Part shown: positions 8,158-15,941 of the stretch, in pieces | Layout of the letters: each line of letters opens with the position of its first letter | How positions within the stretch are numbered: position 1 is the first letter of the stretch | Source of the DNA: JBBDWJ01 sp040902925 | GTDB lineage: Bacteria; Acidobacteriota; Terriglobia; Bryobacterales; UBA6623 | Length of the DNA: 25,183 nucleotides | Assembly: GCA_040902925.1 (NCBI GenBank) | Contig: JBBDWJ010000187.1 | Span: 1-25,183, forward strand | Direction: 5' to 3' | Notes under the pieces: model-generated | Told to the model about the DNA's origin: nothing | Databases searched by the model: none | What the model saw: only the letters and a program-made list of their open reading frames with translations | Position numbers and translations under genes: made by a program

Positions 8158-9231
8158 ATGAAGACTGCAATCATCGGTCTGCCCCAAGTTGGCAAGACCT
8201 CGCTGTTCACCATCCTCACCGGCGTCTCGAGCGAAAGCCGAGTCGGCAGCACCAAAGTCGCCGTTGGCGTTACCAAGGTGCCCGACCGCCGCCTCGACGA
8301 GTTGGCGAAGATTTTTAATCCGCCAAAGATCACCCAGGCAAGCATCGAGTATGCGGACATGCCGGCGCTGTCGAAAGAGACGCTGCGCGACGCCGGCTAT
8401 GTGGGCAGTCTGCGCGTTGTGGACGCCTTTGCCCATGTCATCCGCCTTTTTCAGGATGAGTCGGTAATGCACGTCGAGGGACGCCTCGACCCCGAGCGTG
8501 ACTGGCGGAATCTCGAGCTGGAGCTGATCCTCAGCGATTTACAGGTCGTGGAGAACCGCCTGGTGCGGGTCGAAAAAGACCTTGGCCGCGCCAAAAGCAC
8601 GGAGCTCGAGCGCGAGAAAGAGCTGCTTGTGAGCTGCAAAGAGGCTTTGGAAGCCGAGAAGCCTCTGCGCGAACTGAGCGTCGAGGCGGAGGACGCCAAA
8701 CGCCTCAAGGGGTTCCAGTTTCTTTCCGCCAAACCCATGCTGCTGGTGCTCAACTTGGGGGAATCGGACGGTTCGAAGCTTCACGCCATCGAACAACAGT
8801 ATCGCGAGCAATGGCTGGCCGGCCGCACCGGCGTCGAAATCGCGGCGGTGGCCGGAAGTATCGAGGCCGAGCTCACCCAGTTGCCTGCCGAAGACGCCCG
8901 CGAGTATTTGGACAGCTATGGGCTCAAGGAGCCGGGCGTGGAGCGTCTGATTCAGGCCAGCTATTCGCTCCTCGGGCTCATGTCGTTTCTGACCGCCGGC
9001 GAAACCGAGGTGCGCGCCTGGACGATCCCGAAAAACTCGACCGCCGTGAAGGCCGCCGGGGCGATCCACAGCGATTTCGAGAAGAAGTTCATCCGCGCCG
9101 AAGTCATTCCCTGGGAGAAGCTGGTGGAGTACGGCGGGTATGCGCAGGCGCGCCAGCATGGAGATTTGCGGCTGGAAGGCAAGGAATACATCGTTCAGAA
9201 CGGCGACGTGCTGGTCATCCGGCATGGGTAG
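8158..9231 (+). CDS. ychF: Ribosome-associated ATPase YchF (OLA1 family)
   Basis: 357 residues, the normal YchF length. A P-loop ATPase of the Obg-related TRAFAC class that binds ribosomes and influences stress responses. The G1 loop is GLPQVGKTS (residues 7-15). The G4 position reads NLGE (residues 199-202) in place of NKxD, the substitution that gives YchF its preference for ATP over GTP. A coiled-coil segment lies between the G3 and G4 regions (VENRLVRVEKDLGRAKSTEL). The C-terminal TGS domain is intact, with FLTAGETEVRAWTIPKNS, HSDFEKKFIRAEVI and the end NGDVLVIRHG. The spacer before it (7954-8157) has two copies of CCCGCCGGG and no gene. Confidence 0.95.
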   Translation: MKTAIIGLPQVGKTSLFTILTGVSSESRVGSTKVAVGVTKVPDRRLDELAKIFNPPKITQASIEYADMPALSKETLRDAGYVGSLRVVDAFAHVIRLFQDESVMHVEGRLDPERDWRNLELELILSDLQVVENRLVRVEKDLGRAKSTELEREKELLVSCKEALEAEKPLRELSVEAEDAKRLKGFQFLSAKPMLLVLNLGESDGSKLHAIEQQYREQWLAGRTGVEIAAVAGSIEAELTQLPAEDAREYLDSYGLKEPGVERLIQASYSLLGLMSFLTAGETEVRAWTIPKNSTAVKAAGAIHSDFEKKFIRAEVIPWEKLVEYGGYAQARQHGDLRLEGKEYIVQNGDVLVIRHG

Positions 9232-9323
9232 GTGAGGCCCGGCACTCTGGCCGGTCCTTGGGTGCGAAAGCGGCGTGGCTGACGGTCACGGCAAAGGGAC
9301 GCGCTAGGGCGCGGCAGAGGCGC

Positions 9324-9377
9324 GGCAAAGGCAAGATTAAGGCAAAATGCAAAGTGCAAAAGGCAAAAGGCAAAAAT
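9324..9377. repeat. A-rich degenerate GGCAAAA/TGCAAA tandem array
   Basis: About seven short units of the form (G/T)GCAAA(A) follow each other between ychF and tgt. The purine-rich strand stands out from the GC-rich surroundings. It has no spacer regularity, so it is not CRISPR; it looks like a slipped-strand low-complexity tract. Confidence 0.6.
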
Positions 9378-9474
9378 GAGCGGCTGGCGCGCGGCGCTCG
9401 CCTTTGAGCTACAGAATCAGGAACGGCAGTATCTAAACTCACCTTAAGGGCGGGGTCAACCTGCCCCACCCCGG

Positions 9475-10698
9475 ATGCCGCAATCTCCCATTTCTACCTT
9501 TGAAGTTGTTGGCGAGTGCCCGCAGACCCGCGCCCGGGCGGGAATCCTGCACACGCCGCATGGCTCCATTGAGACACCGGCGTTCATGCCCGTCGGGACG
9601 CAGGCGACGGTCAAGGCGCTCACTCCTAAAATGCTCGCTGAGGAGCTCGGCGCGCGGCTGATTCTGGGCAACACCTACCACCTCTATTTGCGGCCCGGGC
9701 ACGAAACCGTCGCCGAGCTCGGCGGCCTGCACCGCTTTATGGGCTGGCCGGGGGCGATCCTCACCGATTCCGGCGGCTTTCAGGTCTTTAGCCTCAGTGG
9801 TTTGCGCAAGATCAGCGAGCGGGGCGTGGTTTTCCGGTCGCACCTGGATGGCTCCGAGCATCTGTTCACTCCGGAGTCGACGGTCGATGTCCAGCTTGCC
9901 CTGGGAAGTGACATCCAGATGACCCTCGACGACTGCACGCCCTACCCGGTGAGCCACGAGGCAGCCCGGGCTTCCATGGAGCGGACGGTTCGCTGGGCGG
10001 AGCGGGCGTTTTCGCACTGGGGCCGCCGGCCGGAAGGTGTCTCGCGGGGGCGTGAGGGTCAACCCGGTTCAGGCGGGGCGCCTGCTTCGTTTTCAGCGGC
10101 GGCGAATCCGCCCGGCGCGCAGCTTTTCCCCATCGTTCAGGGTTCGATGTACCCCGATTTGCGCCGCGAATGCGCCCAGCGGCTGTTGGCTCTCGACGCT
10201 TCCGGCTATGCCGTTGGAGGGCTTTCGGTCGGCGAGCCAAGGCCGCTGACCTACGAGGTGATGGAGGCAGTCGAAGATCTGCTGCCGCGTGAACGGCCGC
10301 GTTACATGATGGGCGTCGGGATGCTGCACGAGCTGGGCGAATACGTCGCCCGCGGCGTCGACATGATGGATTGCGTCCTGCCGACCCGTAACGCCCGCAA
10401 CGGATATTTATTTACATCGACCGGCCGCATCGTTATCAAGAACACGGCCTGGGCGCGCGATCCGCGGCCAGTCGATGAGCATTGCGGCTGCTACACCTGC
10501 CGGAATTTTTCGCGCGCTTACCTGCGGCATTTGTTCCTGGCCCGCGAGATCCTCTATTCGACGCTGGCCACCTTGCACAATGTCGCCATCTACCTTGACA
10601 GGATGCGGCGGATTAGGGAAGCTATACTGATTGGAAACCTCGCCGGTTTTCTAGCCCGAATTCGCGCAACGCACGAGGCGGACGACCAGGCGGACTGA
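9475..10698 (+). CDS. tgt: Queuine/preQ1 tRNA-ribosyltransferase (tRNA-guanine transglycosylase)
   Basis: 407 residues. The enzyme exchanges guanine-34 of tRNAs with GUN anticodons for the queuosine precursor preQ1. The catalytic Asp in LTDSGGFQVFS is residue 98, and the nucleophile in MMDCVLPTRNARNG is D299. The zinc site is CGCYTCRNFSRAYLRHLF plus the later LHN. The recognition loop GYAVGGLSVGEP is intact. Between about residues 184 and 214 there is a Gly/Ser/Pro-rich insertion (DNA about 10024-10116) just before QLFPIVQG. E. coli Tgt lacks this insertion and reads LFGIIQG. No other queuosine gene is nearby; in many bacteria tgt precedes yajC-secDF, as here. The ATG has no good ribosome binding site. 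Confidence 0.95.
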   Translation: MPQSPISTFEVVGECPQTRARAGILHTPHGSIETPAFMPVGTQATVKALTPKMLAEELGARLILGNTYHLYLRPGHETVAELGGLHRFMGWPGAILTDSGGFQVFSLSGLRKISERGVVFRSHLDGSEHLFTPESTVDVQLALGSDIQMTLDDCTPYPVSHEAARASMERTVRWAERAFSHWGRRPEGVSRGREGQPGSGGAPASFSAAANPPGAQLFPIVQGSMYPDLRRECAQRLLALDASGYAVGGLSVGEPRPLTYEVMEAVEDLLPRERPRYMMGVGMLHELGEYVARGVDMMDCVLPTRNARNGYLFTSTGRIVIKNTAWARDPRPVDEHCGCYTCRNFSRAYLRHLFLAREILYSTLATLHNVAIYLDRMRRIREAILIGNLAGFLARIRATHEADDQAD

Positions 10699-10711
10699 TC
10701 AAAGCAGTCCG
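10691..10711 (+). promoter_or_regulatory. Hairpin overlapping the tgt stop codon
   Basis: CGGACTG (10691-10697) and CAGTCCG (10705-10711) form a perfect 7-bp stem with a 7-base loop, and the TGA of tgt is inside it. There is no U-tract afterwards, so it may stabilise the mRNA end or attenuate transcription into yajC but is not a classical terminator. Confidence 0.4.
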
Positions 10712-10798
10712 TTCGCGCACGGGTTAGCTCCCTGATACGTCCATCGGGTAAGCTGTAGCTGGAAAACCCTGTTTAACCAGGTTGATCCGGGGAGAGAT

Positions 10799-11161
10799 AT
10801 GGATCTTTCGGCTTCTATTGGCGGGCCGTTAAGCGGATGCCTGTGTCTGTCGCCAGCCATGTGGCTGCTACAGACCGGCAGTCCCTCGCAGAACCTCCTG
10901 GTGCCCATCATCCTGATGGTGGTCATCTTCTACCTGGTGCTGTTCTTACCGATGCGGCGCAGGCAGAAGAAGCTGGAATCCATGTTGAGCGAGTTGAAGA
11001 ACGGCGATCGCGTGGTCACCAGCGGCGGACTGGTCGGGACCGTGGTCGGCTTGGGAGATGACAACAGCGTCACTATCCGCATCAAGCCCGATAATGTCAA
11101 ACTGCAGTTCGCCCGTAGCGCCGTGACGAGCGTGCTCAACGAAGAGGAAGAGAAGAAGTAA
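10799..11161 (+). CDS. yajC: Preprotein translocase subunit YajC
   Basis: 120 residues. YajC is a small inner-membrane protein associated with SecDF and SecYEG. One transmembrane helix spans about residues 33-52 (NLLVPIILMVVIFYLVLFLP), followed by the basic RRRQKK stretch and the cytoplasmic domain with LKNGDRVVTSGGLVGTVVGL, the conserved YajC core. It ends in an acidic/basic tail (NEEEEKK). The start at 10799 has GGGGAGAG just upstream. The first ~30 residues before the membrane helix are longer than in E. coli, so a start at the ATG at 10859 is possible. It sits 40 bases before secD, as in the usual yajC-secD-secF operon. Confidence 0.93.
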   Translation: MDLSASIGGPLSGCLCLSPAMWLLQTGSPSQNLLVPIILMVVIFYLVLFLPMRRRQKKLESMLSELKNGDRVVTSGGLVGTVVGLGDDNSVTIRIKPDNVKLQFARSAVTSVLNEEEEKK

Positions 11162-11200
11162 GCTGAACCCAGCTCGCGAGCGGCGTATGATTGGGACCGT

Positions 11201-12829
11201 ATGAATCGAACACTGTGGCAGAAGCTCACTCTTACGCTACTGCTGACCTTTGGCTGCCTTTATTGGTTGATCGGCCTGCCTACCTCGTGGGACGCCATGG
11301 TGGCGCACCTGGGGGAGCGCATCCGGCTTGGGCTGGATCTGAAGGGCGGTACGCACCTCATCCTGCAGGTGCAGGTGCAGGACGCCCTGAAGGCTGAAGC
11401 CGACCAGCTTGTCTCGCGGCTGCGTCAAGACCTCGCCCGCCAGGACATTCCCGTCGAATCCATCGAGCGCAACGACCCGAAGACAATCGAGGAAGCCGAC
11501 ACGATCGAAGTCCGGGTGCATGGTGTTCCCGCGGAGCGCAGCGGTGATTTCACCTCGACAGTGGAGCAACTGTTTCCGGATTGGCTTGCTGATTCGGTCA
11601 GTTCGACCGAATGGCGGCTCACCTTGCGGCCGGCATCACTCGCACGGTTATCGCGCGACACCGTTACGCAGTCGATCGCGACGATCGAAAATCGCGTCAA
11701 CGGGTTGGGGCTTGCCGAGCCCGACATCCGCCAGCATGGCCGGGCCGACGCGGAATACGAGATTCTGGTGCAGTTGCCCGGAGTGGGCGATCCGGCGCGC
11801 GTCAAAAGGATCGTGGGCGAAACCGCCCAATTGCAAATCAAAGAGGTGCTCGACGGGCCGTTTGCCTCGTATCAGGCAGCTTTGGCGGCGCATAGCGGCA
11901 TTTTGCCGCCCAACAGCGAGGTGCGGCAGTTCCCCGAGCGCGGCCTCAACGGCCAGATTACCGACCAGTACTACATTCTCAGCCGCACATCGGTCGTCAC
12001 TGGCCGCGACCTGCGCAACGCCCGGGCGGTTCGCGATACGCAGACCGCGACCTGGCAGGCTTCGTTTGTGCTTTCCCCCGAAGCCGGCACCCGGTTCGGA
12101 CAGTTTACCGGAGCAAATATAGGCAAGCGGCTGTCGGTCGTGCTGGACGATCGCATCAAGAACGTCGCGCAGATCGAGGACCGCATTACCGAAGAGGGCG
12201 TCATCCGGGGTCTCAGCGGCGAGCAAGAGGCGTTGGATCTGGCGCTGGTGCTGCGGGCTGGATCGCTGCCGGCGGGTGTCCAGTTTCTCGAGGAACGGAC
12301 CGTCGGCGCTTCGCTCGGCGCCGAGTCGATCCGCCAGGGCGTGCGCAGCGCCCTGCTTGGCCTGGCGATAATTTGCGTCGTCATGCTGGTCTACTACAAG
12401 AGGGCCGGCGTCAACGCCAATATCGCGTTGCTGCTGAATATGTTGCTGTTGATGGCCGTGCTCAGCTATTTTGATTCGACGCTGACGCTGCCGGGAATCG
12501 CCGGCATCATCCTCACCATCGGTATGGCCGTAGATGCTAACGTGTTGATTTTCGAGAGGATCCGCGAAGAGCTGCGGGCCGGCAAGCCGGTTGTCAGCGC
12601 CTTGAACGCGGGTTTCGGAAAAGCGTTCCTGACGATCGTCGACACCAATCTGACGACGATCATCGCGGCGGCCTTCCTGTTCCTGTTCGGCAGCGGCCCG
12701 GTACGCGGATTCGCCGTTACGCTGGCGGTTGGCTTGATCGCCAACCTGTTCACTTCGGTATTCGTCTCACGGCTGATCTTTGACCTGTCGCTGGCGGGGA
12801 AGCAAAAGGTCACGGAATTAAGCATTTAG
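11201..12829 (+). CDS. secD: Protein translocase subunit SecD
   Basis: 542 residues. SecD works with SecF in the inner membrane, using the proton motive force to pull exported proteins into the periplasm. It is an RND-family protein. The N-terminal helix spans residues ~9-27; the conserved GLDLKGGTHLIL block starts at residue 44; the large periplasmic P1 domain follows (IENRVNGLGLAEPDIRQHG, ADAEYEILVQLPGV). The C-terminal membrane bundle of five helices contains GIILTIGMAVDANVLIFERIREE, the proton-path motif. Its size is between the compact and long SecD forms. The start lacks a strong ribosome binding site. secF follows after 114 bases and yajC precedes it by 39. Confidence 0.96.
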   Translation: MNRTLWQKLTLTLLLTFGCLYWLIGLPTSWDAMVAHLGERIRLGLDLKGGTHLILQVQVQDALKAEADQLVSRLRQDLARQDIPVESIERNDPKTIEEADTIEVRVHGVPAERSGDFTSTVEQLFPDWLADSVSSTEWRLTLRPASLARLSRDTVTQSIATIENRVNGLGLAEPDIRQHGRADAEYEILVQLPGVGDPARVKRIVGETAQLQIKEVLDGPFASYQAALAAHSGILPPNSEVRQFPERGLNGQITDQYYILSRTSVVTGRDLRNARAVRDTQTATWQASFVLSPEAGTRFGQFTGANIGKRLSVVLDDRIKNVAQIEDRITEEGVIRGLSGEQEALDLALVLRAGSLPAGVQFLEERTVGASLGAESIRQGVRSALLGLAIICVVMLVYYKRAGVNANIALLLNMLLLMAVLSYFDSTLTLPGIAGIILTIGMAVDANVLIFERIREELRAGKPVVSALNAGFGKAFLTIVDTNLTTIIAAAFLFLFGSGPVRGFAVTLAVGLIANLFTSVFVSRLIFDLSLAGKQKVTELSI

Positions 12830-12943
12830 AGCCCGAAGCACGCCGCCCGGGAGCGGGTGGGCCCGGTACAGGGCGGTCGTCGAGCGCTTACGACAAATAT
12901 CACGAGAAACGATTAAGCTGCAGGAACTTTTTGCCGAACGCCG

Positions 12944-14149
12944 GTGTCAGAAGTTGACGAGCCACCGGCACATGTCCAATCGATGCAAATACTCACTGAT
13001 ACTCACATCGATTTCCTGGGTCGGCGGCGTTACTTTGTCGCCCTGTCCGTGGTCTTGATGCTGGTCGGGGCGGTCAGTCTGGCGCTCAAGAATGGACCGA
13101 AGCTCGGAATCGATTTCAAAGGCGGCACTCTGGTGTACGTGAAGTTCAAAGAGGCCCCCGACGTGTCCCGGATCCGCGACACCCTGAACGGCCAGGGCAT
13201 CAAGGTGTCCACTTTGCAACCCTTTGCGGAGGAAGGTAGCCACGAGTTGAAGATCGACATTGACCTAGGCTCGGAGGAGGACCTTGGTGTCGGACGGGAC
13301 GCGATCTTAAAGACACTGCAAACCATCTACCCGCCTGATCCCGGCAAGACAGACTTCAACAACGCCGGTGAAGAAACGCTCGCGGACCGCCTGAAACAGC
13401 GCCTGGCTAGCTCGACGCTGAGCTCATCGGAAATCGAAAAAGCAGCCGCTACGCTCATCGATTTCCGCGATGCGGCGCCTCGCGCCGGGTTGGTCGAGGA
13501 TTTTTCAGAATTGACTTCCGTTCCGGGGGTTGTTCCTGATATCATATCGGCGCTCCGGGAGGAGACCTTTCTCGGTGATTTTGCGATCCGCGGGGTAGAG
13601 GTAGTCGGGCCGAAGGTCGGCCGTGACTTGCAATGGCAGGCCGTGCAGGCCACTCTGGCGGCGCTCGGCGGAATGCTGCTATACATTGCGTTTCGTTTTG
13701 AGTGGATCTACGGGGTGGCGGCGGTGGTGGCGGTCTTTCACGATGTGATCATCACCGTAGGCTTCTTTTCCCTGTTCGACCGGGAAATCGAGTTGACGGT
13801 CATCGCAGCGCTGCTCACACTTGTGGGTTACTCCATGAACGACACGATCGTGATCTTCGATCGAGTCCGCGAGAACCGCAAATTGACGCGAAAACAGCCT
13901 TTGGAGACTTTGCTGAATGACAGCGTCAACCAAACGTTATCGCGTACGGTGCTGACTTCCGGGTTGACGTTCATCGCCGTCTTGAGCTTGTTTCTGTTCG
14001 GCGGCGAGGTGTTGCGAGGGTTTTCGTTTGCGCTGGTTGTGGGAGTGCTGATTGGCTCGTACTCCTCGATTTTTGTGGCCAGCCCGCTGCTGCTGTGGTG
14101 GCAGAACCTGGCGGCGGCCCGAAGCGGGTCGCGGCGGCGGGCACGGTGA
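12944..14149 (+). CDS. secF: Protein translocase subunit SecF, with an enlarged periplasmic loop
   Basis: 401 residues from the GTG at 12944; an in-frame ATG at 12983 (MQILTDTHIDF) is a good alternative start. It is the membrane partner of SecD. The conserved LGIDFKGGTLVYVKF is at about residues 54-68, and the C-terminal bundle has YSMNDTIVIFDRVRENRK and FLFGGEVLRGFSFALVVG. E. coli SecF has 323 residues. The extra length lies mainly at residues ~134-213, between the start of the periplasmic domain and the conserved GVEVVGPKVGRDL segment. This stretch is rich in Ser, Glu and Leu and predicted largely helical (SSSEIEKAAATLIDF, SELTSVPGVVPDIISALRE). The insertion is in frame and does not disturb the membrane core. 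Confidence 0.95.
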   Translation: MSEVDEPPAHVQSMQILTDTHIDFLGRRRYFVALSVVLMLVGAVSLALKNGPKLGIDFKGGTLVYVKFKEAPDVSRIRDTLNGQGIKVSTLQPFAEEGSHELKIDIDLGSEEDLGVGRDAILKTLQTIYPPDPGKTDFNNAGEETLADRLKQRLASSTLSSSEIEKAAATLIDFRDAAPRAGLVEDFSELTSVPGVVPDIISALREETFLGDFAIRGVEVVGPKVGRDLQWQAVQATLAALGGMLLYIAFRFEWIYGVAAVVAVFHDVIITVGFFSLFDREIELTVIAALLTLVGYSMNDTIVIFDRVRENRKLTRKQPLETLLNDSVNQTLSRTVLTSGLTFIAVLSLFLFGGEVLRGFSFALVVGVLIGSYSSIFVASPLLLWWQNLAAARSGSRRRAR

Positions 14150-14227
14150 CCGGCTGAGCCGGCCCAACGATAGAGATTGATCCGGCGGCGGCCCGGTTGG
14201 GCTGCCGGCGAGAAAGGGGCTTGACCC

Positions 14228-14977
14228 ATGTTTGAAGATTCGCTGTTAGAGCAGAAGATCCAGACCAAGACCAGTTGGACGGTTATGGTCTCCTTCATTT
14301 TTCAGTGTCTGCTGATCGGCGTGATGATTCTGATACCCTTGCTCGACTACTACGAGCTGCCGGCCACGGAGCTGATGACATTCCTTGTGGCTCCGCCGCC
14401 GCCGCCCCCGCCGCCGCCCCCGCCGCCAAGTCAGCCGGTTATTCAGAAAGTGATCCCGAAACAGTTCGACGGCAGCCTGACGCAGCCGACAGCGATCCCC
14501 GACGAGATCGCGATCATCAAGGAAGATAATGATCCGCCGCCAGCGGCCGGCATCGCCGGCGTGGTTGGCGGCGTGCCCGGCGGAACCGCCGGTGGAACGA
14601 TCGGAGGCGTCATTGGCGGCATCATCTCGAACACGCCGAATGTCGCTCCGCCGCCGCCGCCGCCCGTGAAGAAGGCCGCGCCGCCGAAGCGGATCACCGT
14701 GGGTGGCGCCGTCCAGAAGGCGCGGCTGATCAAGCAGGTCCGTCCGGTATACCCGGCTCTGGCGCGGCAGGCTCGCATCCAGGGCACGGTCAAGCTGACG
14801 GCCGAGATCGCCAAAGACGGCTCGATCCAAAAGCTGGACGTGGTCAGCGGACATCCGCTTCTGATTCCGTCGGCTTTGCAGGCGGTGAAGCAGTGGCGCT
14901 ACAAACCCACCCTGCTCAACGGGCAGGCCGTGGAGGTTTTGACTCAGATTGACGTGAACTTTACCCTCAGCGGCTAA
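14228..14977 (+). CDS. tonB: TonB-family energy transducer
   Basis: 249 residues. TonB carries proton-motive energy from ExbB/ExbD to outer-membrane receptors. One N-terminal transmembrane helix spans residues ~18-38, preceded by a short cytoplasmic tail. A run of 12 prolines (residues 56-67, encoded by 14393-14428) follows, then a Gly-rich linker (IAGVVGGVPGGTAGGTIGGV), a second 6-proline run, and the C-terminal TonB domain from about residue 165 with VRPVYPALARQARIQGTVKL, AEIAKDGSI and AVKQWRYKP. AGAAAGGGG lies close upstream of the ATG. It is followed by exbB, exbD and exbD, making a complete system. The 12-proline stretch would normally need elongation factor P for efficient translation (established knowledge of EF-P). 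Confidence 0.92.
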   Translation: MFEDSLLEQKIQTKTSWTVMVSFIFQCLLIGVMILIPLLDYYELPATELMTFLVAPPPPPPPPPPPPSQPVIQKVIPKQFDGSLTQPTAIPDEIAIIKEDNDPPPAAGIAGVVGGVPGGTAGGTIGGVIGGIISNTPNVAPPPPPPVKKAAPPKRITVGGAVQKARLIKQVRPVYPALARQARIQGTVKLTAEIAKDGSIQKLDVVSGHPLLIPSALQAVKQWRYKPTLLNGQAVEVLTQIDVNFTLSG

Positions 14978-15094
14978 ATCCATCTCAGCAGCAGAGGAGA
15001 GTTTGCAGCTTTATCCGCGGACAACCCCGAGAAACGGGAGGGTAGTGACTCGGGTTTGCCCTACTGGATTTGATTGACACAGGAGGAAGGATTC

Positions 15095-15853
15095 ATGTTG
15101 GCTCAGTTTTTCGTAAGCATGCTGGTGTTGCAGCAGGAAGTTTTTGTAGGCATGCTGCTGTTGCAGCAGGAAGTCGGCTTCGACGTAGTTTCGATGTGGA
15201 ACCAGATGGGAATTCCCGCCCGCGCGGTCGTTATCATCATGTTCCTGATGTCGGCCTGGTCGATCGGTGTCATGATTGACCGCTGGCTGGCGTTTCGGGC
15301 CGCCCGTAACCAGTCTCGCGAGTTCGCTCCGGCAGTCGCCGGCGCATTGCGCGAAGGCAAGCTCGACGAAGCGGTCAAAATCGCCGAGCGCCACAAGAAA
15401 AGCCATCTCGCCAAGGTCGTCGTGGCCGGTTTGCAGGAGTTCCAGGCGCATGCAATGAGCACCGAGATTCCCGGCGAGACTATCGAGTCGTCGCAGCGGG
15501 CGCTCGAGCGGGCGCAGGCTATCGTGCACGCCGAATTGAAGCGGGGACTTAGCGGTCTGGCGACGATCGGTTCGACGGCTCCGTTCGTGGGACTGTTCGG
15601 CACCGTGGTCGGCATCATCAACGCGTTCGAGGGCATATCGAGCGAGAAATCGACTGGTCTGGGCGCCGTGGCCGGCGGTATCTCCGAGGCCCTGGTCGCC
15701 ACCGCCATCGGCTTGTTCGTGGCTATCCCTGCCGTGTGGATGTTTAACTATTTCAACAATAAGGTCGAAGGCTTCGACGTCGAGATGGACAACTCGAGCT
15801 CCGAGCTGATCGACTACTTCCTGAAGCGAACGCAGCGCGCCGCGCAGAAGTAA
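15095..15853 (+). CDS. exbB: ExbB/TolQ/MotA-family proton channel protein
   Basis: 252 residues from the ATG at 15095, with AGGAGGAAGG immediately upstream; a TTG at 15074 is rejected. ExbB forms the inner-membrane pentamer that surrounds the ExbD dimer and harnesses the proton gradient for TonB. The helices lie near residues 44-62, 148-170 and 185-212, with the conserved LATIGSTAPFVGLFGTVVGI and SEALVATAIGLFVAIPAVW blocks. Residues 6-27 are a tandem duplication (FVSMLVLQQEV then FVGMLLLQQEV). The order tonB-exbB-exbD-exbD supports the ExbB assignment over TolQ, although the family overlap is real. Confidence 0.93.
   Translation: MLAQFFVSMLVLQQEVFVGMLLLQQEVGFDVVSMWNQMGIPARAVVIIMFLMSAWSIGVMIDRWLAFRAARNQSREFAPAVAGALREGKLDEAVKIAERHKKSHLAKVVVAGLQEFQAHAMSTEIPGETIESSQRALERAQAIVHAELKRGLSGLATIGSTAPFVGLFGTVVGIINAFEGISSEKSTGLGAVAGGISEALVATAIGLFVAIPAVWMFNYFNNKVEGFDVEMDNSSSELIDYFLKRTQRAAQK
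15110..15175 (+). repeat. 33-bp tandem duplication inside exbB
   Basis: Unit 15110-15142 and unit 15143-15175 are adjacent, in frame and differ at 4 of 33 positions. Together they encode two copies of an 11-residue F-V-x-M-L-x-L-Q-Q-E-V segment before the first transmembrane helix. Confidence 0.9.
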
Positions 15854-15867
15854 CCACAAGCCTTCGC

Positions 15868-15903
15868 CTCCGCGGTCCGCGGAGCGGTCTTTTTGGGGAC
15901 CGC
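15868..15903. promoter_or_regulatory. Two adjoining inverted repeats between exbB and exbD
   Basis: CTCCGCGG-T-CCGCGGAG (15868-15884) is a perfect palindrome about its centre. It abuts GCGGTC (15884-15889) pairing with GACCGC (15898-15903) around TTTTTGGG. The structures compete for shared bases, so only one may form at a time. They lie in an 88-base spacer and may act as an mRNA processing or stability element that sets the ExbB:ExbD ratio (inference). Confidence 0.4.
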
Positions 15904-15941
15904 CGAATGGCCGCGGAGACGTAAAGGCAGAGGAGGAAGCC

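Noticed and set aside
9324..9377. Possible CRISPR array
   Set aside because: The units are 6-8 bases long without unique spacers and there are no cas genes.
14150..14227. Possible terminator between secF and tonB
   Set aside because: GCCCAAC/GTTGGGC and CCGGC/GCCGG arms exist, but there is no T-tract and the genes follow closely.
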